Origin: Actinoplanes derwentensis
GTDB taxonomy: Bacteria > Actinomycetota > Actinomycetes > Mycobacteriales > Micromonosporaceae
Direction of reading: 5' to 3'
DNA: 64,000 nt
Assembly: GCF_900104725.1 (NCBI RefSeq)
Contig: NZ_LT629758.1
Coordinates: forward strand, 5,966,501-6,030,500
In this document: piece after piece, positions 8,449 to 17,570 of the stretch
How the letters are laid out: each line of letters starts with the position of its first letter
How positions within the stretch are numbered: position 1 is the first letter of the stretch
The notes under the pieces: model-generated
Database searches by the model: none
Seen by the model: only the letters and a program-made list of their open reading frames with translations
What the model was told of the DNA's origin: nothing
Position numbers and translations under genes: made by a program

Positions 8449-10155
8449 ATGTCACTCTCGCTGAAAAGCGGAGCTCTGCTCGGCACCCTACTCTTGACTC
8501 TTGCGTCTGTGAACGTTCCCACATCGGCTTCAGCAGGGCCGAAGCCATCCACTGACACCTCGTGCGCCACCACCGGCTCGGTCGACTTCGGAGTGGACCT
8601 GGCCGGGTCCGGCTGGAAGTTCACCACCGGAGACGACCCCGCGTGGGCGGCACCGTCCTTCAGCGACACCGGCTGGCGGGACTGGACCGTTCCGGACAAC
8701 TGGGGCGAACACCCCGATCTGTCGTCGTACGACGGCTTCGCCTGGTATCGGAAGACCTTCACGCTGCCGGTACGCCCGGCGGGAGTCACCGATTCCGCCG
8801 TCGTCGCGGCGCTCGGCAAGATCGACGACGCCGATCAGGCGTACCTCAACGGGCAGGAGATCGGGCGCACCGGCGGTTTCCCGCCGAACTTCGACTCCAC
8901 CTGGGAGGTGCCGCGCGAGTACTACCCGGCGGACGGACTGCTCAACTGGGGTGGCACCAACGTCATCGCGGTCCGGGTCTACGACGGCACCGGTGGCGGT
9001 GGCTTCTATCAGGGGCCGGTCGGGTTGTATTCGAAGGCTCGGCTGCGCACCCTGGCGGGGATCAGCGGGACCGCTGTCACCCGTACCCAATTGGCTCATG
9101 TCTGTGCGGTCTTGAACCGGCAGCACAGCGCTGTCGCCAAGGGGGACGTGCGAGGCTACGCCGCGACCCTGGCCCCCGGCTACTTCCACCAGGGTTACAC
9201 GGCTGAGCTACGGCTGGCCGAAGTCAAGACCTTGATCAAGAGCGGGAGCGTGGCTCTCACCGACTCGCAGGCCGAAGTGTTCAAGGACGCTCAGGGCCGC
9301 CTCGTAGTGGACACCCTCCGCACCTGGACCGGCCTGCCCACCACCCGCGAACTGCTCTACATCGACCCCCGCAAGCAGCTGGAACTCGGCGACCGATCCC
9401 GGTTCTTCCGCTCCGGCTACGCCTCGGCGGCGATGAACCGGCGGGCGCAGTTCAACGTCTACCTGCCGGAGAGCTACACCCGCACGACCGCGAAACGCTA
9501 CCCGGTCGTCTACCTGCTGAACGGCTTCAACGGCAGCAACATCGAGTGGGAGGCACGGGACATCGACACCGTGCTCGACAAGCTGATCAGGGAGAACGGC
9601 CTGGCGGAGACGATCGTGGTCTTCCCGGACGGCGGCAGCGGCTGGTACGTCGACACCTCGGCCGGCAACTACCGCTCGATGATCGTCAACGAGATCGTGC
9701 CGCTGGTCGACAGGTCGTACCGGACCGTCGCCGACCGGGACCATCGCGGCATCAGCGGCGTGTCGATGGGCGGGCAGGGCGCGTTCACCCTCGGCCTGAC
9801 GAACCCCACGGTGTTCAGTTCGATCGCCAGCCACATGGGCGCACTCAGCCTGGCACCGCTGGTCGGCACCCCGGCCGAGCAGGCCGCCAATGCTGGTCTG
9901 CGGCCGCTCACCCTGGTCGCGGGCATGTCGGCGGCCGACCTGAACCGGCACCGGTTCTACTTCGACGGCGGCGACTCCGACGAGTACCGGTTCGGTGCGG
10001 CGGCCCAGCAGATGAGCACCGCCCTCGCCGCGAAGGGTGTCCGGCACGACTACCAGCTCGGGGCCGGGCGGCATGACGACGCCTACTGGATGCCGAAGCT
10101 GGTCCGCTCGTTCCAGCTGCATTCCGAGCAGTTCAGGGCGCATCCGGTGAAGTAA
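8449..10155 (+). CDS. secreted three-domain esterase (jelly-roll, SnoaL-like, alpha/beta hydrolase)
   Basis: The 568-residue protein has a signal peptide (residues 1-29, PTSASA) and a strong ribosome site (AGGAGGATCCG, then ATG). Residues 40-195 look like the galactose-binding/sugar-hydrolase jelly-roll domain (WTVPDNWGEHPDLSSYDGFAWY, AYLNGQEIGRTGG). Residues 205-300 resemble a SnoaL-like cone fold (LNRQHSAVAKGDVRGYAATL). From residue 320 it is an esterase-D type alpha/beta hydrolase. Ser439 lies in GVSMGGQGA; candidate acid and base are Asp in FDGGDSDEYR and His in GAGRHDDAYW. The combination suggests an extracellular feruloyl- or acetyl-esterase-like enzyme; the substrate is unknown. Its 3' end overlaps the convergent DUF4132 gene by 23 bases. 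Confidence 0.83.
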   Translation: MSLSLKSGALLGTLLLTLASVNVPTSASAGPKPSTDTSCATTGSVDFGVDLAGSGWKFTTGDDPAWAAPSFSDTGWRDWTVPDNWGEHPDLSSYDGFAWYRKTFTLPVRPAGVTDSAVVAALGKIDDADQAYLNGQEIGRTGGFPPNFDSTWEVPREYYPADGLLNWGGTNVIAVRVYDGTGGGGFYQGPVGLYSKARLRTLAGISGTAVTRTQLAHVCAVLNRQHSAVAKGDVRGYAATLAPGYFHQGYTAELRLAEVKTLIKSGSVALTDSQAEVFKDAQGRLVVDTLRTWTGLPTTRELLYIDPRKQLELGDRSRFFRSGYASAAMNRRAQFNVYLPESYTRTTAKRYPVVYLLNGFNGSNIEWEARDIDTVLDKLIRENGLAETIVVFPDGGSGWYVDTSAGNYRSMIVNEIVPLVDRSYRTVADRDHRGISGVSMGGQGAFTLGLTNPTVFSSIASHMGALSLAPLVGTPAEQAANAGLRPLTLVAGMSAADLNRHRFYFDGGDSDEYRFGAAAQQMSTALAAKGVRHDYQLGAGRHDDAYWMPKLVRSFQLHSEQFRAHPVK

Positions 10156-11467
10156 GGATCCGCAAATCGTGGATCAGCTCGGAGAACGTCACCGGAGGCA
10201 GGTCGCCGAAGGTGACACCGCCGCCGCGGACCATTGTCAACTCCCGTACGGTCTGCGGCGGCGCCGAGTCCACGGTGTCCGAGGCGTGCCAGCCGGGGTC
10301 GGTCTGCAGCACCGCCCACGCGCCGCCGCCGAGCGGTTTCGCCATCTGGACGGCCGCGTCGTACCACCGGGTCCAGCCGTTGCGCTCCAGCCCGCGCAGC
10401 ACCGGATAGCTGGTCTTCCGTCCGGCGAACGGGTCGAAGAACCCCGGCCCGAACCGGTGCACCGGTCGGTCCAGCTGCGCGAACGGCTGCAACAGTTCGT
10501 AGTCGGCGAACACTTGCCCCCAGACGCCGAGCGTGCCCGCGGGGAAGTTCAGCGGATGCAGGATCACGACGGCAGCCGTCGACGGCAGGGTCACCGGCTC
10601 GTCGTCGAGGTCGGCCAGGGTGCCGTCCTCGGCGACCCGGACCGTGCCGGTCAGGGTGTCACCGGCGAGGACACCCCAGATCAGGCGCTGGGCGAGATGG
10701 GTCATCCACGGATGGCCGGCGAACCGGTCCAGGAAGATCCCGGCCGGGATCCGGCGCTCGGTGCACATGGCCCGTTCCAGGCGTGCGACGTGCAGCGACG
10801 CCGACGCACGGGCCTCCTTGCGCAGTGCGGTGAGCCGCTTCTTGTCCGAGCCGCGGGGCAGGTCGGCGTGAACTTCTCCGGTCGCGTCGCGCAACACCGG
10901 CCGGAGCCGATGATCGAAGACGATGCGGAAGTCACCCTTGGCGGTCGGCAGGACGTCGCCGCCGTCCACCAGACCCAGCGCTGGTACGAGCCGGTCCGCC
11001 AGTTCGTCCGAGGTGAGACCGCCCAGGTCGGCGATCGCCTCGATGTGCTGCCGGGCCCGGCTCTTGAAGACCGGGAACCGGGACCGCTCGGCGAGCAGGC
11101 TCAACTCGATCAGGGCGGCGTCGGTGCCCCGGTGCCGCAACGTGTCGAGGGCGGTCTGGGCGCGGGCACTGGCGTTGCCGCCGGCCCACTGTTTGGCGTG
11201 CGCGGCGATCCGGCGGGCGCCCGCGTCGTCGCCGATCAGCCCGACGGCGTGCATGCACCAGGTGTCCGAGGCAGGTGTCCCGGCGGTGACCCAGCGGTCG
11301 AACAGCGCCGCCGCGAACAGTGCCCGGGACGCGGCGGTCCACCGGTCACGAGCGGCGAGCACTGCGGGGTGGACCTCGTCGGAGTCGCAACTCGCCAGGC
11401 GTACCAGCAAGTGGTTGATCTCCCCCGCGGTCGCCTCGCCGCCGCCCGGAGTGACAAGCGGGGGCAA
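10133..11467 (-). CDS. DUF4132 domain protein
   Basis: The 444-residue protein matches the DUF4132 (MolR-like) pattern. It has an N-terminal helical HEAT-like part (RAAL, DTLRHRGTDAALIEL) and a C-terminal part with DFRIVFDHRLRPVLRD, LIWGVL, VILHPLNF, QPFAQLDRPVHR and KTSYPVLRGLERNGW. The molecular function of the family is unknown. An in-frame stop lies 33 bases before the proposed start, and the only start codon between is TTG at 11467, without a clear ribosome site. Either this rare start is real or the gene has lost its 5' end; full-length relatives often carry more N-terminal sequence. Confidence 0.75.
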   Translation of the reverse strand: MPPLVTPGGGEATAGEINHLLVRLASCDSDEVHPAVLAARDRWTAASRALFAAALFDRWVTAGTPASDTWCMHAVGLIGDDAGARRIAAHAKQWAGGNASARAQTALDTLRHRGTDAALIELSLLAERSRFPVFKSRARQHIEAIADLGGLTSDELADRLVPALGLVDGGDVLPTAKGDFRIVFDHRLRPVLRDATGEVHADLPRGSDKKRLTALRKEARASASLHVARLERAMCTERRIPAGIFLDRFAGHPWMTHLAQRLIWGVLAGDTLTGTVRVAEDGTLADLDDEPVTLPSTAAVVILHPLNFPAGTLGVWGQVFADYELLQPFAQLDRPVHRFGPGFFDPFAGRKTSYPVLRGLERNGWTRWYDAAVQMAKPLGGGAWAVLQTDPGWHASDTVDSAPPQTVRELTMVRGGGVTFGDLPPVTFSELIHDLRILTSPDAP

Positions 11468-11526
11468 CGCATCGCCGGTCAGCCGGTGGCGCGATCCAGC
11501 CGATCATCGCGCCACCCTAACCAGGG

Positions 11527-12357
11527 TCAGCCGCCGTAGTAACGGGTCCTTCGGTTGTTGCGGTAGCCCGGGCGGCGACCGCCGGCTAGCTGCTTGGTGG
11601 CGAAGACCCCCACGGCCAGACCGCCGGCCAGCGCGGCCAGGATGAAGCCCATGTTCGCGCCGGACATCTCGCCGCTGCCGGTCTCCGAGGCGGACAGCAC
11701 CTGCGCCGGGGCCTTGGTCGTCGCGGCGGCAGCGGGTGCGGCAGCGGCCGCGGCGGCGGCCAGGTCGGCGAAGTCGACGAGCCGGCTGCTCTCCAGCAGG
11801 GTCATGTGGGTCATGACGAACTGGTTCGCCTGCTGGGCGAGCTTGCGCACGGTGTCGTTCTGGGTGCTGGCCCGGATGTTCGCGATGGCCGGGAAGATCT
11901 TGCCGTGAGCGGCGCGGAGACGGTCGATGTAGATCTGGTCGAACTGCTCGCCCTGCGCCGACTCCATCTCGTCGAGCCAGCCTTGCTGGTCCTCGTTCGG
12001 CTCGTTCGGCAGGGTGATCTTCAATTTGGTGGCGGCGTTGCGGGCCAGCAGGTCCAGCTCGGTGTGCTGGTCGGCGATGCTGCGGCCGATCCGTTTGACC
12101 CGGTTGTTCTCGGACAGGTTCTGGGCCATCTCACCGGCCGGGATCTCCCACAGTCCGGCCAGCCGGACCTTGATGACGAAATCCTTGTCGGCGGCCGAGA
12201 TCTTGCCCGCGCCCCGGTCGGACAGCAGATTCTCCGGAGGAACCGGGACATCCGCTGCCCAGGCCGACTTGCCCGGGACCAGTACGACCATGACCGCTGA
12301 GATCAAGGCGGCGCTGCTTAGACGGCGCCACAAGGACCTCGATCCGACAACAGCCAC
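11527..12357 (-). CDS. secreted/membrane DUF4142 protein
   Basis: The start GTG 12357 is fixed by GGAGG 5 bases upstream (12363-12367); the frame is open further upstream but without a site. The 276-residue protein has an N-terminal signal (residues 8-35, cut near SAWAA). A helical DUF4142/ferritin-like domain spans about residues 45-190 (DKDFVIKVRLAGLWEIPAGEMA, DQHTELDLLARNAATKL). An Ala-rich linker follows, then a C-terminal membrane helix (MGFILAALAGGLAVGVFA) and a basic tail (RRPGYRNNRRTR). The domain therefore sits outside the membrane with both ends anchored or cleaved. Function unknown; many DUF4142 proteins belong to envelope stress regulons. Confidence 0.83.
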   Translation of the reverse strand: MAVVGSRSLWRRLSSAALISAVMVVLVPGKSAWAADVPVPPENLLSDRGAGKISAADKDFVIKVRLAGLWEIPAGEMAQNLSENNRVKRIGRSIADQHTELDLLARNAATKLKITLPNEPNEDQQGWLDEMESAQGEQFDQIYIDRLRAAHGKIFPAIANIRASTQNDTVRKLAQQANQFVMTHMTLLESSRLVDFADLAAAAAAAAPAAAATTKAPAQVLSASETGSGEMSGANMGFILAALAGGLAVGVFATKQLAGGRRPGYRNNRRTRYYGG

Positions 12358-12443
12358 GTGAACCTCCAAGGAATCCCGTCGCCCCAGGGGAGCGCCGTCG
12401 GCACAGGTTGTACACAGGGATACGGAGCGCTCCCGGAAACGGA

Positions 12444-13247
12444 TCACACAGTTGTCGACGGAATTGAATCGGCGATAGCCCAGTCCTGACTTATATAAGC
12501 CGCCGCGCTCAGCAGTTTCGGCAGGTGGTCGTCAAGCAGTGTCTCCACCGACGTCTCCGCCGCATGCACTGTTACATTGATGGCGGCCACTACCCGGCCT
12601 TCACCGTCACGGACTCCGGTGGCCACCGAACGCACGCCCGGCGCCAGATCCTGATCGGCCAGCGCCCACCCCTTGGCCCGGATCTCCCGCAGACCGGCCT
12701 CCAGCTCGGCTGGATCCGGCAGGTTACGCGCAGTGACGCCGGAGCGGGACGGCTCGGCCAGCACCCCGGCCACCTCGCCCGGCGGCAGGGCCGCCAGCAG
12801 GATCTTGCCCATCGAGGTCGCGGCGGCCGGGAAACGGGTGCCGATGGTCACCGAGAGCGTGACGATCTTGGGGACGGCCACCCGGGCCACGTAGACGATG
12901 TCGCTGCCGTCGAGCTGGGCCATCGACGTCGACTCGTTGGTCAGCGCGACCAGCTTCTCCATGTGCGGCCGGGCCAGGTCCCACATGTTCAGCGCGTTGA
13001 CGTAGGCCATGCCCAGGTCGAGAACCCGTGGGGTGAGCGCGTAGCCCCGGCCGGCGCCGCGCACGTAACCGAGCGTCTCCAGGGTGATCAGGATCCGCCG
13101 CACCGTGGGCCGGGCCAGACCGGTCCGCCCGGCGATCTCGCTCAGCGTCATCGACGGTGTGCCCGGCTGGAAGGAACGCAGGACATCGAGGCCACGCGCG
13201 AGCGCCTCGATGAAGTCGGGCCCCGCGCCCCTTCCGGTGTCGGTCAC
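12444..13247 (-). CDS. IclR-family transcriptional regulator of the dioxygenase cluster
   Basis: The 267-residue protein has an N-terminal winged helix (LDVLRSFQPGTPSMTLSEIA, GLARPTVRRILITLETLGYV) and a C-terminal IclR effector domain (SMAQLDGSDIVYVARV, FPAAATSMGKILLAAL, GVRSVATGVRDGEGRVVAAI). Such proteins often control aromatic-acid catabolism, binding pathway intermediates. The GTG at 13247 lies 4 bases after the amidohydrolase stop; the upstream in-frame extension to 13331 overlaps that gene and is unlikely. It is probably cotranscribed with the amidohydrolase and controls the divergent promoter region at 14674-14850. Confidence 0.9.
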   Translation of the reverse strand: MTDTGRGAGPDFIEALARGLDVLRSFQPGTPSMTLSEIAGRTGLARPTVRRILITLETLGYVRGAGRGYALTPRVLDLGMAYVNALNMWDLARPHMEKLVALTNESTSMAQLDGSDIVYVARVAVPKIVTLSVTIGTRFPAAATSMGKILLAALPPGEVAGVLAEPSRSGVTARNLPDPAELEAGLREIRAKGWALADQDLAPGVRSVATGVRDGEGRVVAAINVTVHAAETSVETLLDDHLPKLLSAAAYISQDWAIADSIPSTTV

Positions 13248-13251
13248 CCGG

Positions 13252-14673
13252 CTAATGCTTCCATTGCGCGCTGCCCGCGTTCCACTCGGTGTACTGATAC
13301 GGGTTGTCGAACAGTTCGGCCTCGGGGACATCCGGGTTCATCCCCCGCAACCAGGCTTCCTCCCCCATCGTCTCGCGCAGGTGATCGACGGTGGCCTGCA
13401 CCTTCGCCCGCGCCGACACCAGATCGACATCGACCAGCTTGCCGTCCCTTTTGACCACCCGGCCGCCGACCAGCACCGTGTGCACGTCGCCGCGCTGGGC
13501 CTGGAAGGCCACGTGGCCGTACGGGTTGAGGATCGGGAACATCACCGGTGACGCGTCGTTCTTGAGCAGTACCACGTCCGCCTGCTTACCGACGGTGAGC
13601 GAGCCGATCTGGGAATCCATGCCGAGGCTGCGGGCCCCGCCGAGGGTGGCCCAGTCGACGACGTGCTCGGCGCGCAGGTGATGGTTGGTGATCGTCCGCT
13701 TCCCGGCGTGCGCCTCCAGGTGCTCGCGGGCCCGGTCGGCGCCGAGCGTGCTGCGCATAGCGGAGAAGAGGTCGCCGCTCCACCAGACGCTGGTGTCCAT
13801 CGACAGCGACACCGGGACACCGTACTTGCGGAGCTGCCAGGTGGGCGGGTAGCCCTGGCCGGCGCTCTGCTCGCTCTCGGTGGAGATCGAGACCGAGCCG
13901 CCGGTGGCGGCGATCCGATGGTACGAGTCGGCACTGAGCGTGGCGGCGTGCACGTAGACGGTGCCCGGGGTCATGAAGCCGTTCTCGTACATCAACCGGA
14001 TGCCCTCGTCATTGGTGGCACCCCACACCCCGGCATGCGTGGTGACCGGGGCACCGAGCTCACGGGCGGTCTCGAAGGCCGCCTTCTCGGGGAACGCCGG
14101 GTCACCGGTGACGTCGAAGGCGAGCTGGAACCCGGCCAGCCGCCCGCCGTCGATCCGCCGCCGGTGGAAGTCGCGGAACCCGGCGGAGGTGGACCACTCC
14201 CACGGGCCCTGCTGGATGTTGCCGTAGGCGAGGACGAACCGGCCGGGCACCGCTTCCAGGGCGTCCACCGCGGCGTCGGCGTGCTGCGGGGTCTGCAGGC
14301 CGTGTGACCAGTCGACGGTCGTGGTGACGCCGGAGTCGATGGCCTCGATCGCGGACAGCAGGTTGCCTGCGTAGACGTCCTCGGGGCGGAAGTGCTTGCC
14401 GGATTCCAGGTAGTACCAGACGAAGTACTGGCTGAGGGTCCAGTCGGCTCCGTAGCCGCGCATGGCGGTCTGCCACATGTGCCGGTGCGTGTCGATCATG
14501 CCGGGCATCACGATGCCGCCGGAGGCGTCGATCTCCTCGGCGCCGTCCGGGGCCGTCAGCCCATGGCCGATCGCGGCGATGTGGCCGTCGACCACCAGGA
14601 CGTCGGCTCCGGGCAGCACCCGGTGCTCGTCGTCCATGGTGAGCACCAGGCCGTTTCGGAAGATCACACTCAT
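13252..14673 (-). CDS. amidohydrolase-superfamily enzyme (cytosine deaminase/TrzA-like)
   Basis: The start ATG 14673 is supported by GAAGGTGA 3 bases upstream. The 473-residue enzyme has the metallo-dependent hydrolase set: His63 and His65 in DTHRHMW, THAGVWGA, YVHAATL, and the Asp in SLSMDTSVWW. A composite beta domain lies at both ends (LVLTMDDEHRVLPGADVLVVDG; GSLTVGKQADVVLL). This subgroup deaminates or dechlorinates heterocycles or opens rings, with one catalytic metal. In this cluster it may act on the aromatic or heterocyclic substrate before ring cleavage, or hydrolyse a ring-fission product. The sequence alone does not decide. Confidence 0.86.
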   Translation of the reverse strand: MSVIFRNGLVLTMDDEHRVLPGADVLVVDGHIAAIGHGLTAPDGAEEIDASGGIVMPGMIDTHRHMWQTAMRGYGADWTLSQYFVWYYLESGKHFRPEDVYAGNLLSAIEAIDSGVTTTVDWSHGLQTPQHADAAVDALEAVPGRFVLAYGNIQQGPWEWSTSAGFRDFHRRRIDGGRLAGFQLAFDVTGDPAFPEKAAFETARELGAPVTTHAGVWGATNDEGIRLMYENGFMTPGTVYVHAATLSADSYHRIAATGGSVSISTESEQSAGQGYPPTWQLRKYGVPVSLSMDTSVWWSGDLFSAMRSTLGADRAREHLEAHAGKRTITNHHLRAEHVVDWATLGGARSLGMDSQIGSLTVGKQADVVLLKNDASPVMFPILNPYGHVAFQAQRGDVHTVLVGGRVVKRDGKLVDVDLVSARAKVQATVDHLRETMGEEAWLRGMNPDVPEAELFDNPYQYTEWNAGSAQWKH

Positions 14674-14740
14674 CGTCACCTTCTTTCGGACGGCTGTCCG
14701 CTGTACGGGCAGCGCGATCTTCTTAGAGTGCTCCAGGTCA

Positions 14741-14755
14741 CCTTGAGCGTCAAGG
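14741..14755. promoter_or_regulatory. 15-base inverted repeat, candidate operator
   Basis: CCTTGA-GCG-TCAAGG is a perfect 6 + 3 + 6 inverted repeat in the 177-base divergent intergenic region, on the amidohydrolase side. It is a candidate binding site for the cluster's IclR protein. Confidence 0.5.
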
Positions 14756-14817
14756 ATGCGTTTCTTTCTTGTAACGCGGATGTTGACAGGCCAGCTCGGC
14801 GCGGGGACGCTGAATCG

Positions 14818-14833
14818 GCGGACACGTGTCCGC
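14818..14833. promoter_or_regulatory. 16-base perfect palindrome, candidate operator
   Basis: GCGGACACGTGTCCGC is self-complementary over 16 bases. It lies 17 bases before the GTG of the CoA transferase gene and 29 bases after a TTGACA hexamer (14783-14788). This position suits repression or activation of the plus-strand operon. Confidence 0.55.
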
Positions 14834-14850
14834 AGAACGGACGGTTGTGA

Positions 14851-15987
14851 GTGACTACGCATCCCACGGGACCGCTGGCGGGCCTGCTCGTCGCCGATTT
14901 CTCCCGGATCCTTGCCGGGCCGTACGCGACGATGCTCCTGGCCGACCTCGGCGCCCAGGTGATCAAGGTGGAGGGGCCGGGTGGTGACGACACCCGAACC
15001 TGGATGCCACCGGTCCGCGACGGCGTCTCGACCTACTACCTCGGCATCAACCGCAACAAGCGCTCGATCTCGCTGGACCTGAAGAACCCGGCGGATCTCG
15101 AAGTCGCACAGGAGCTGGCCCGGCGTGCCGACGTGCTGATCGAGAACTTCCGGCCCGGCGGCCTGGCCCGGTTCGGACTGGACTACGACGCCGTCGCGGC
15201 CGGCAATCCGAAAGTCGTCTACGCCGGTATCAGCGGCTTCGGCTCCGGCGAAGGCGCCGCACTACCCGGGTACGACCTGATGGTCCAGGCGATCTCCGGG
15301 CTGATGAGCCTCACCGGCGATCCGGACGGTTCGCCGTACCGGGCCGGGATCTCGGTCTTCGACGTGATGGCCGGAATGCACGCGAGCATCGGCATCCTCG
15401 CCGCTCTGAACCACCGCGCGACCACCGGCCGCGGCCAGCATGTGGAGGTCAACCTGCTCAGTTCGGCACTGTCCGGCCTGGTCAACCATTCCAGCGCCTA
15501 CGTCGCCGGGGGCACCGTGCCGTTCCGGATGGGCAACGCACACCCCAGCCTCTTCCCGTACGAACCGCTGCCCACCGCCGACGGCGAGCTGATCGTCATC
15601 GCCGGCAACGACGGCCAGTTCCGCAAACTCTGCCAGGTCCTCGGCCTGCCGGAACTGCCCGAGGACCCACGGTTCGGCCGCAATCAGGACCGCACCGCCA
15701 ACCGGGAGGAGCTGCGGCCGATCCTGCTCGAACGGCTGGCCACCCGCACCCGCGACGAGTGGTTCCGTGACCTGCTCGCCGCCGGGGTGCCGTGCGCACC
15801 GATCAACACCATCGACGAGGGTGTCGCGTTCGCCGGTGAACTGGGCCTGAACCCGGTGATCGACTCCGGCGGGATCCCGTCGGTTCGCAACCCGATCACA
15901 TTCTCCGAGACCCCGGCCCGGTACGAACTCCCGCCGCCGGGACTGAACGAGCACGGCGAGGAGATCCGCGCATGGCTGAAGAGCTGA
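14851..15987 (+). CDS. family III CoA transferase (CaiB/BaiF type)
   Basis: The 378-residue protein has the family III signatures: DFSRILAGPYATMLLADLGAQVIKVE at the N-terminus, RNKRSISLDLK, LIENFRPGG, and catalytic Asp142 in PGYDLMVQAISG. The enzyme swaps CoA between acyl-CoA and a free acid through an aspartyl-CoA intermediate. The gene begins with GTG and overlaps the citryl-CoA lyase-like gene by 16 bases. A reasonable idea is that it activates the tricarboxylate-like product of ring cleavage for C-C lysis by the next protein. That is inference from gene order. Confidence 0.9.
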   Translation: MTTHPTGPLAGLLVADFSRILAGPYATMLLADLGAQVIKVEGPGGDDTRTWMPPVRDGVSTYYLGINRNKRSISLDLKNPADLEVAQELARRADVLIENFRPGGLARFGLDYDAVAAGNPKVVYAGISGFGSGEGAALPGYDLMVQAISGLMSLTGDPDGSPYRAGISVFDVMAGMHASIGILAALNHRATTGRGQHVEVNLLSSALSGLVNHSSAYVAGGTVPFRMGNAHPSLFPYEPLPTADGELIVIAGNDGQFRKLCQVLGLPELPEDPRFGRNQDRTANREELRPILLERLATRTRDEWFRDLLAAGVPCAPINTIDEGVAFAGELGLNPVIDSGGIPSVRNPITFSETPARYELPPPGLNEHGEEIRAWLKS

Positions 15988-16697
15988 AATTCCCGACCGG
16001 CCTCGGTACGTCCGACGCCGACTCGATCTCGCTGCTCGGGCAGGATCTGGCCGCCGATCTGATGGGGAAGGTGGGGTTCGGCGAACTGGCGTTCTGGCTG
16101 GTCGCCAAGCGCCGCCCCAGCTCCGGTGAGGTGCGGGTCTTCGAGTCGGTGCTGGTGGCGCTCGCCGATCACGGGTTCACCCCGACCGCGATCGCGGCCC
16201 GGCTCACCTACCTGTCCGCGCCGAATTCGATCCAGGGCGCGCTGGCCGCCGGGTTGCTCGGCGGCGGGTCCCGGTTCCTGGGCGTGACCGAGGACTGTGG
16301 ACGGTTTCTGGCGTCGGCTCTGGCAGCCGGCCGGACCGCGGAGGACATCGCCGGCTCCGGTGAACGGATCCCCGGCCTCGGCCATCCGGTGCACAAGGTG
16401 CGAGACCCCCGGACACCGGTGCTGATCGGAATCGCCAAGGAAGAAGGGCTCTACGGACCCCACCTCCGGCTGCTGGACGGAATCGCCGCCGTACACCCCA
16501 AGAAGTTGCCGTTGAACGGCGCCGGGGTCTGTGGAGCCGCACTGGCCGATCTCGGTCTCCCGGTGGAAATGCTGCGGGGTTTCGCCCTGCTGGCCCGCGC
16601 GGCCGGGCTGCTCGGGCAGATCGCCGAGGAACAGCAGCGGCCCATCGCCAATGACATCTACATGACTGTCGATCGCAACGCGGTATTCGAACCCTAA
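15972..16697 (+). CDS. citryl-CoA lyase-like protein (short citrate-synthase family)
   Basis: The 241-residue protein has the citrate-synthase core motif GLGHPVHKVRDPRTPVL, with its active-site His, plus LTYLSAPNSIQGALAAGLLGGG and NGAGVCGAALADLGLP. It is much shorter than a citrate synthase (about 370-430), as expected for stand-alone citryl-CoA lyase-like proteins. These cleave 3-hydroxy-tricarboxyl-CoA compounds into acetyl-CoA and a 2-oxoacid. Placed between a CoA transferase and an extradiol dioxygenase, it may cleave a CoA ester made from the ring-fission product. Expected regulation is with the operon. Confidence 0.8.
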   Translation: MAEELKFPTGLGTSDADSISLLGQDLAADLMGKVGFGELAFWLVAKRRPSSGEVRVFESVLVALADHGFTPTAIAARLTYLSAPNSIQGALAAGLLGGGSRFLGVTEDCGRFLASALAAGRTAEDIAGSGERIPGLGHPVHKVRDPRTPVLIGIAKEEGLYGPHLRLLDGIAAVHPKKLPLNGAGVCGAALADLGLPVEMLRGFALLARAAGLLGQIAEEQQRPIANDIYMTVDRNAVFEP

Positions 16698-16706
16698 GGA
16701 CGGACC

Positions 16707-17570
16707 ATGGCCAGCATCGTCGCGGTCATCGCCTCGACACATCATCCCTTCTACTACCGGGCCAGCACCGCCACCGGCGCGGACCGGCCCCCGTTTGCCG
16801 ACGAGTGGGTCCACAAGATCACCGCCTTCCGGGAGACCCTGACCAAGGCGAACCCGGACGTGCTGGTGATGGTCGGCTCGGACCACTTCCATCAGCTGTG
16901 GCTGGACAACATGCCACAGTTCCTGGTCGGCAAGGCGCCGTTCTACGACGCGAACTGGTACAACGAGGAACGCGAATTCGGCCTGCCGAAGATGCGCCTG
17001 AAAGGCCACGAGGACCTGTCCGCGCACATCCTGCGGGCCGGTCTGGACTCCGGATTCGACCTGGCGTTCAGCAACGAGCTGCGCATCGACCACAGCGTGA
17101 CCTGCCCGATCATCACGTTGCGGCCGGAGGCGGACCTGCCGATCGTGCCGATCTACACCAATATCTTCGCACCACCACTGCCGCAGCCCTCCCGGTTCGT
17201 CAAACTCGGCGAGAGCATTCGTACGATCATCGAGCAGTGGCCGTCACACCTGCGCGTCGCCGTGATCGGAACCGGTCACCTGTCGCTGGAGCTGGGCGGA
17301 CCACGACAGTTCGGGCCGCAGGGACCCGATCCTGAGTTCGACCAACGGGCCGTCCAGTGGATCGCCGACGGCGACCTGGACGGCTGCCTGCGTGAAGTGA
17401 CTCTGGACAGCCTGCACGAGCCGGGCAACGCCACCCACGGCTTCATGGACTTCATGCTGATGATGGGGGTCGCCGGGGCCGGGGTGAAAGCCGACTACGT
17501 CGACACGCTCGACCTGTTCCACACCATGGAGGCCTACTTCACCTGGTACCCGCAGGGAGCCCCGGCATGA
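16707..17570 (+). CDS. class III extradiol ring-cleavage dioxygenase, catalytic LigB-type subunit
   Basis: The 287-residue protein carries the iron-site pattern of the LigB superfamily: His12 in ASTHHPFYY, His60 and His62 in GSDHFHQLW, and later conserved GTGHLSLEL and FMDFMLMMG. LigB-type subunits hold non-haem Fe(II) and open catechol rings at the meta position with O2. GGACGG stands before the ATG, 9 bases after the lyase gene. Its stop overlaps the LigA-type gene by 4 bases (ATGA), so equal synthesis of both subunits is likely. Protocatechuate- or gallate-type substrates are typical; the real one is not visible. Confidence 0.9.
   Translation: MASIVAVIASTHHPFYYRASTATGADRPPFADEWVHKITAFRETLTKANPDVLVMVGSDHFHQLWLDNMPQFLVGKAPFYDANWYNEEREFGLPKMRLKGHEDLSAHILRAGLDSGFDLAFSNELRIDHSVTCPIITLRPEADLPIVPIYTNIFAPPLPQPSRFVKLGESIRTIIEQWPSHLRVAVIGTGHLSLELGGPRQFGPQGPDPEFDQRAVQWIADGDLDGCLREVTLDSLHEPGNATHGFMDFMLMMGVAGAGVKADYVDTLDLFHTMEAYFTWYPQGAPA

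Noticed and set aside
6890..8548. Minus-strand frame opposite the FAD oxidoreductase
   Set aside because: The plus-strand protein has clear FAD motifs; the opposite frame is low complexity.
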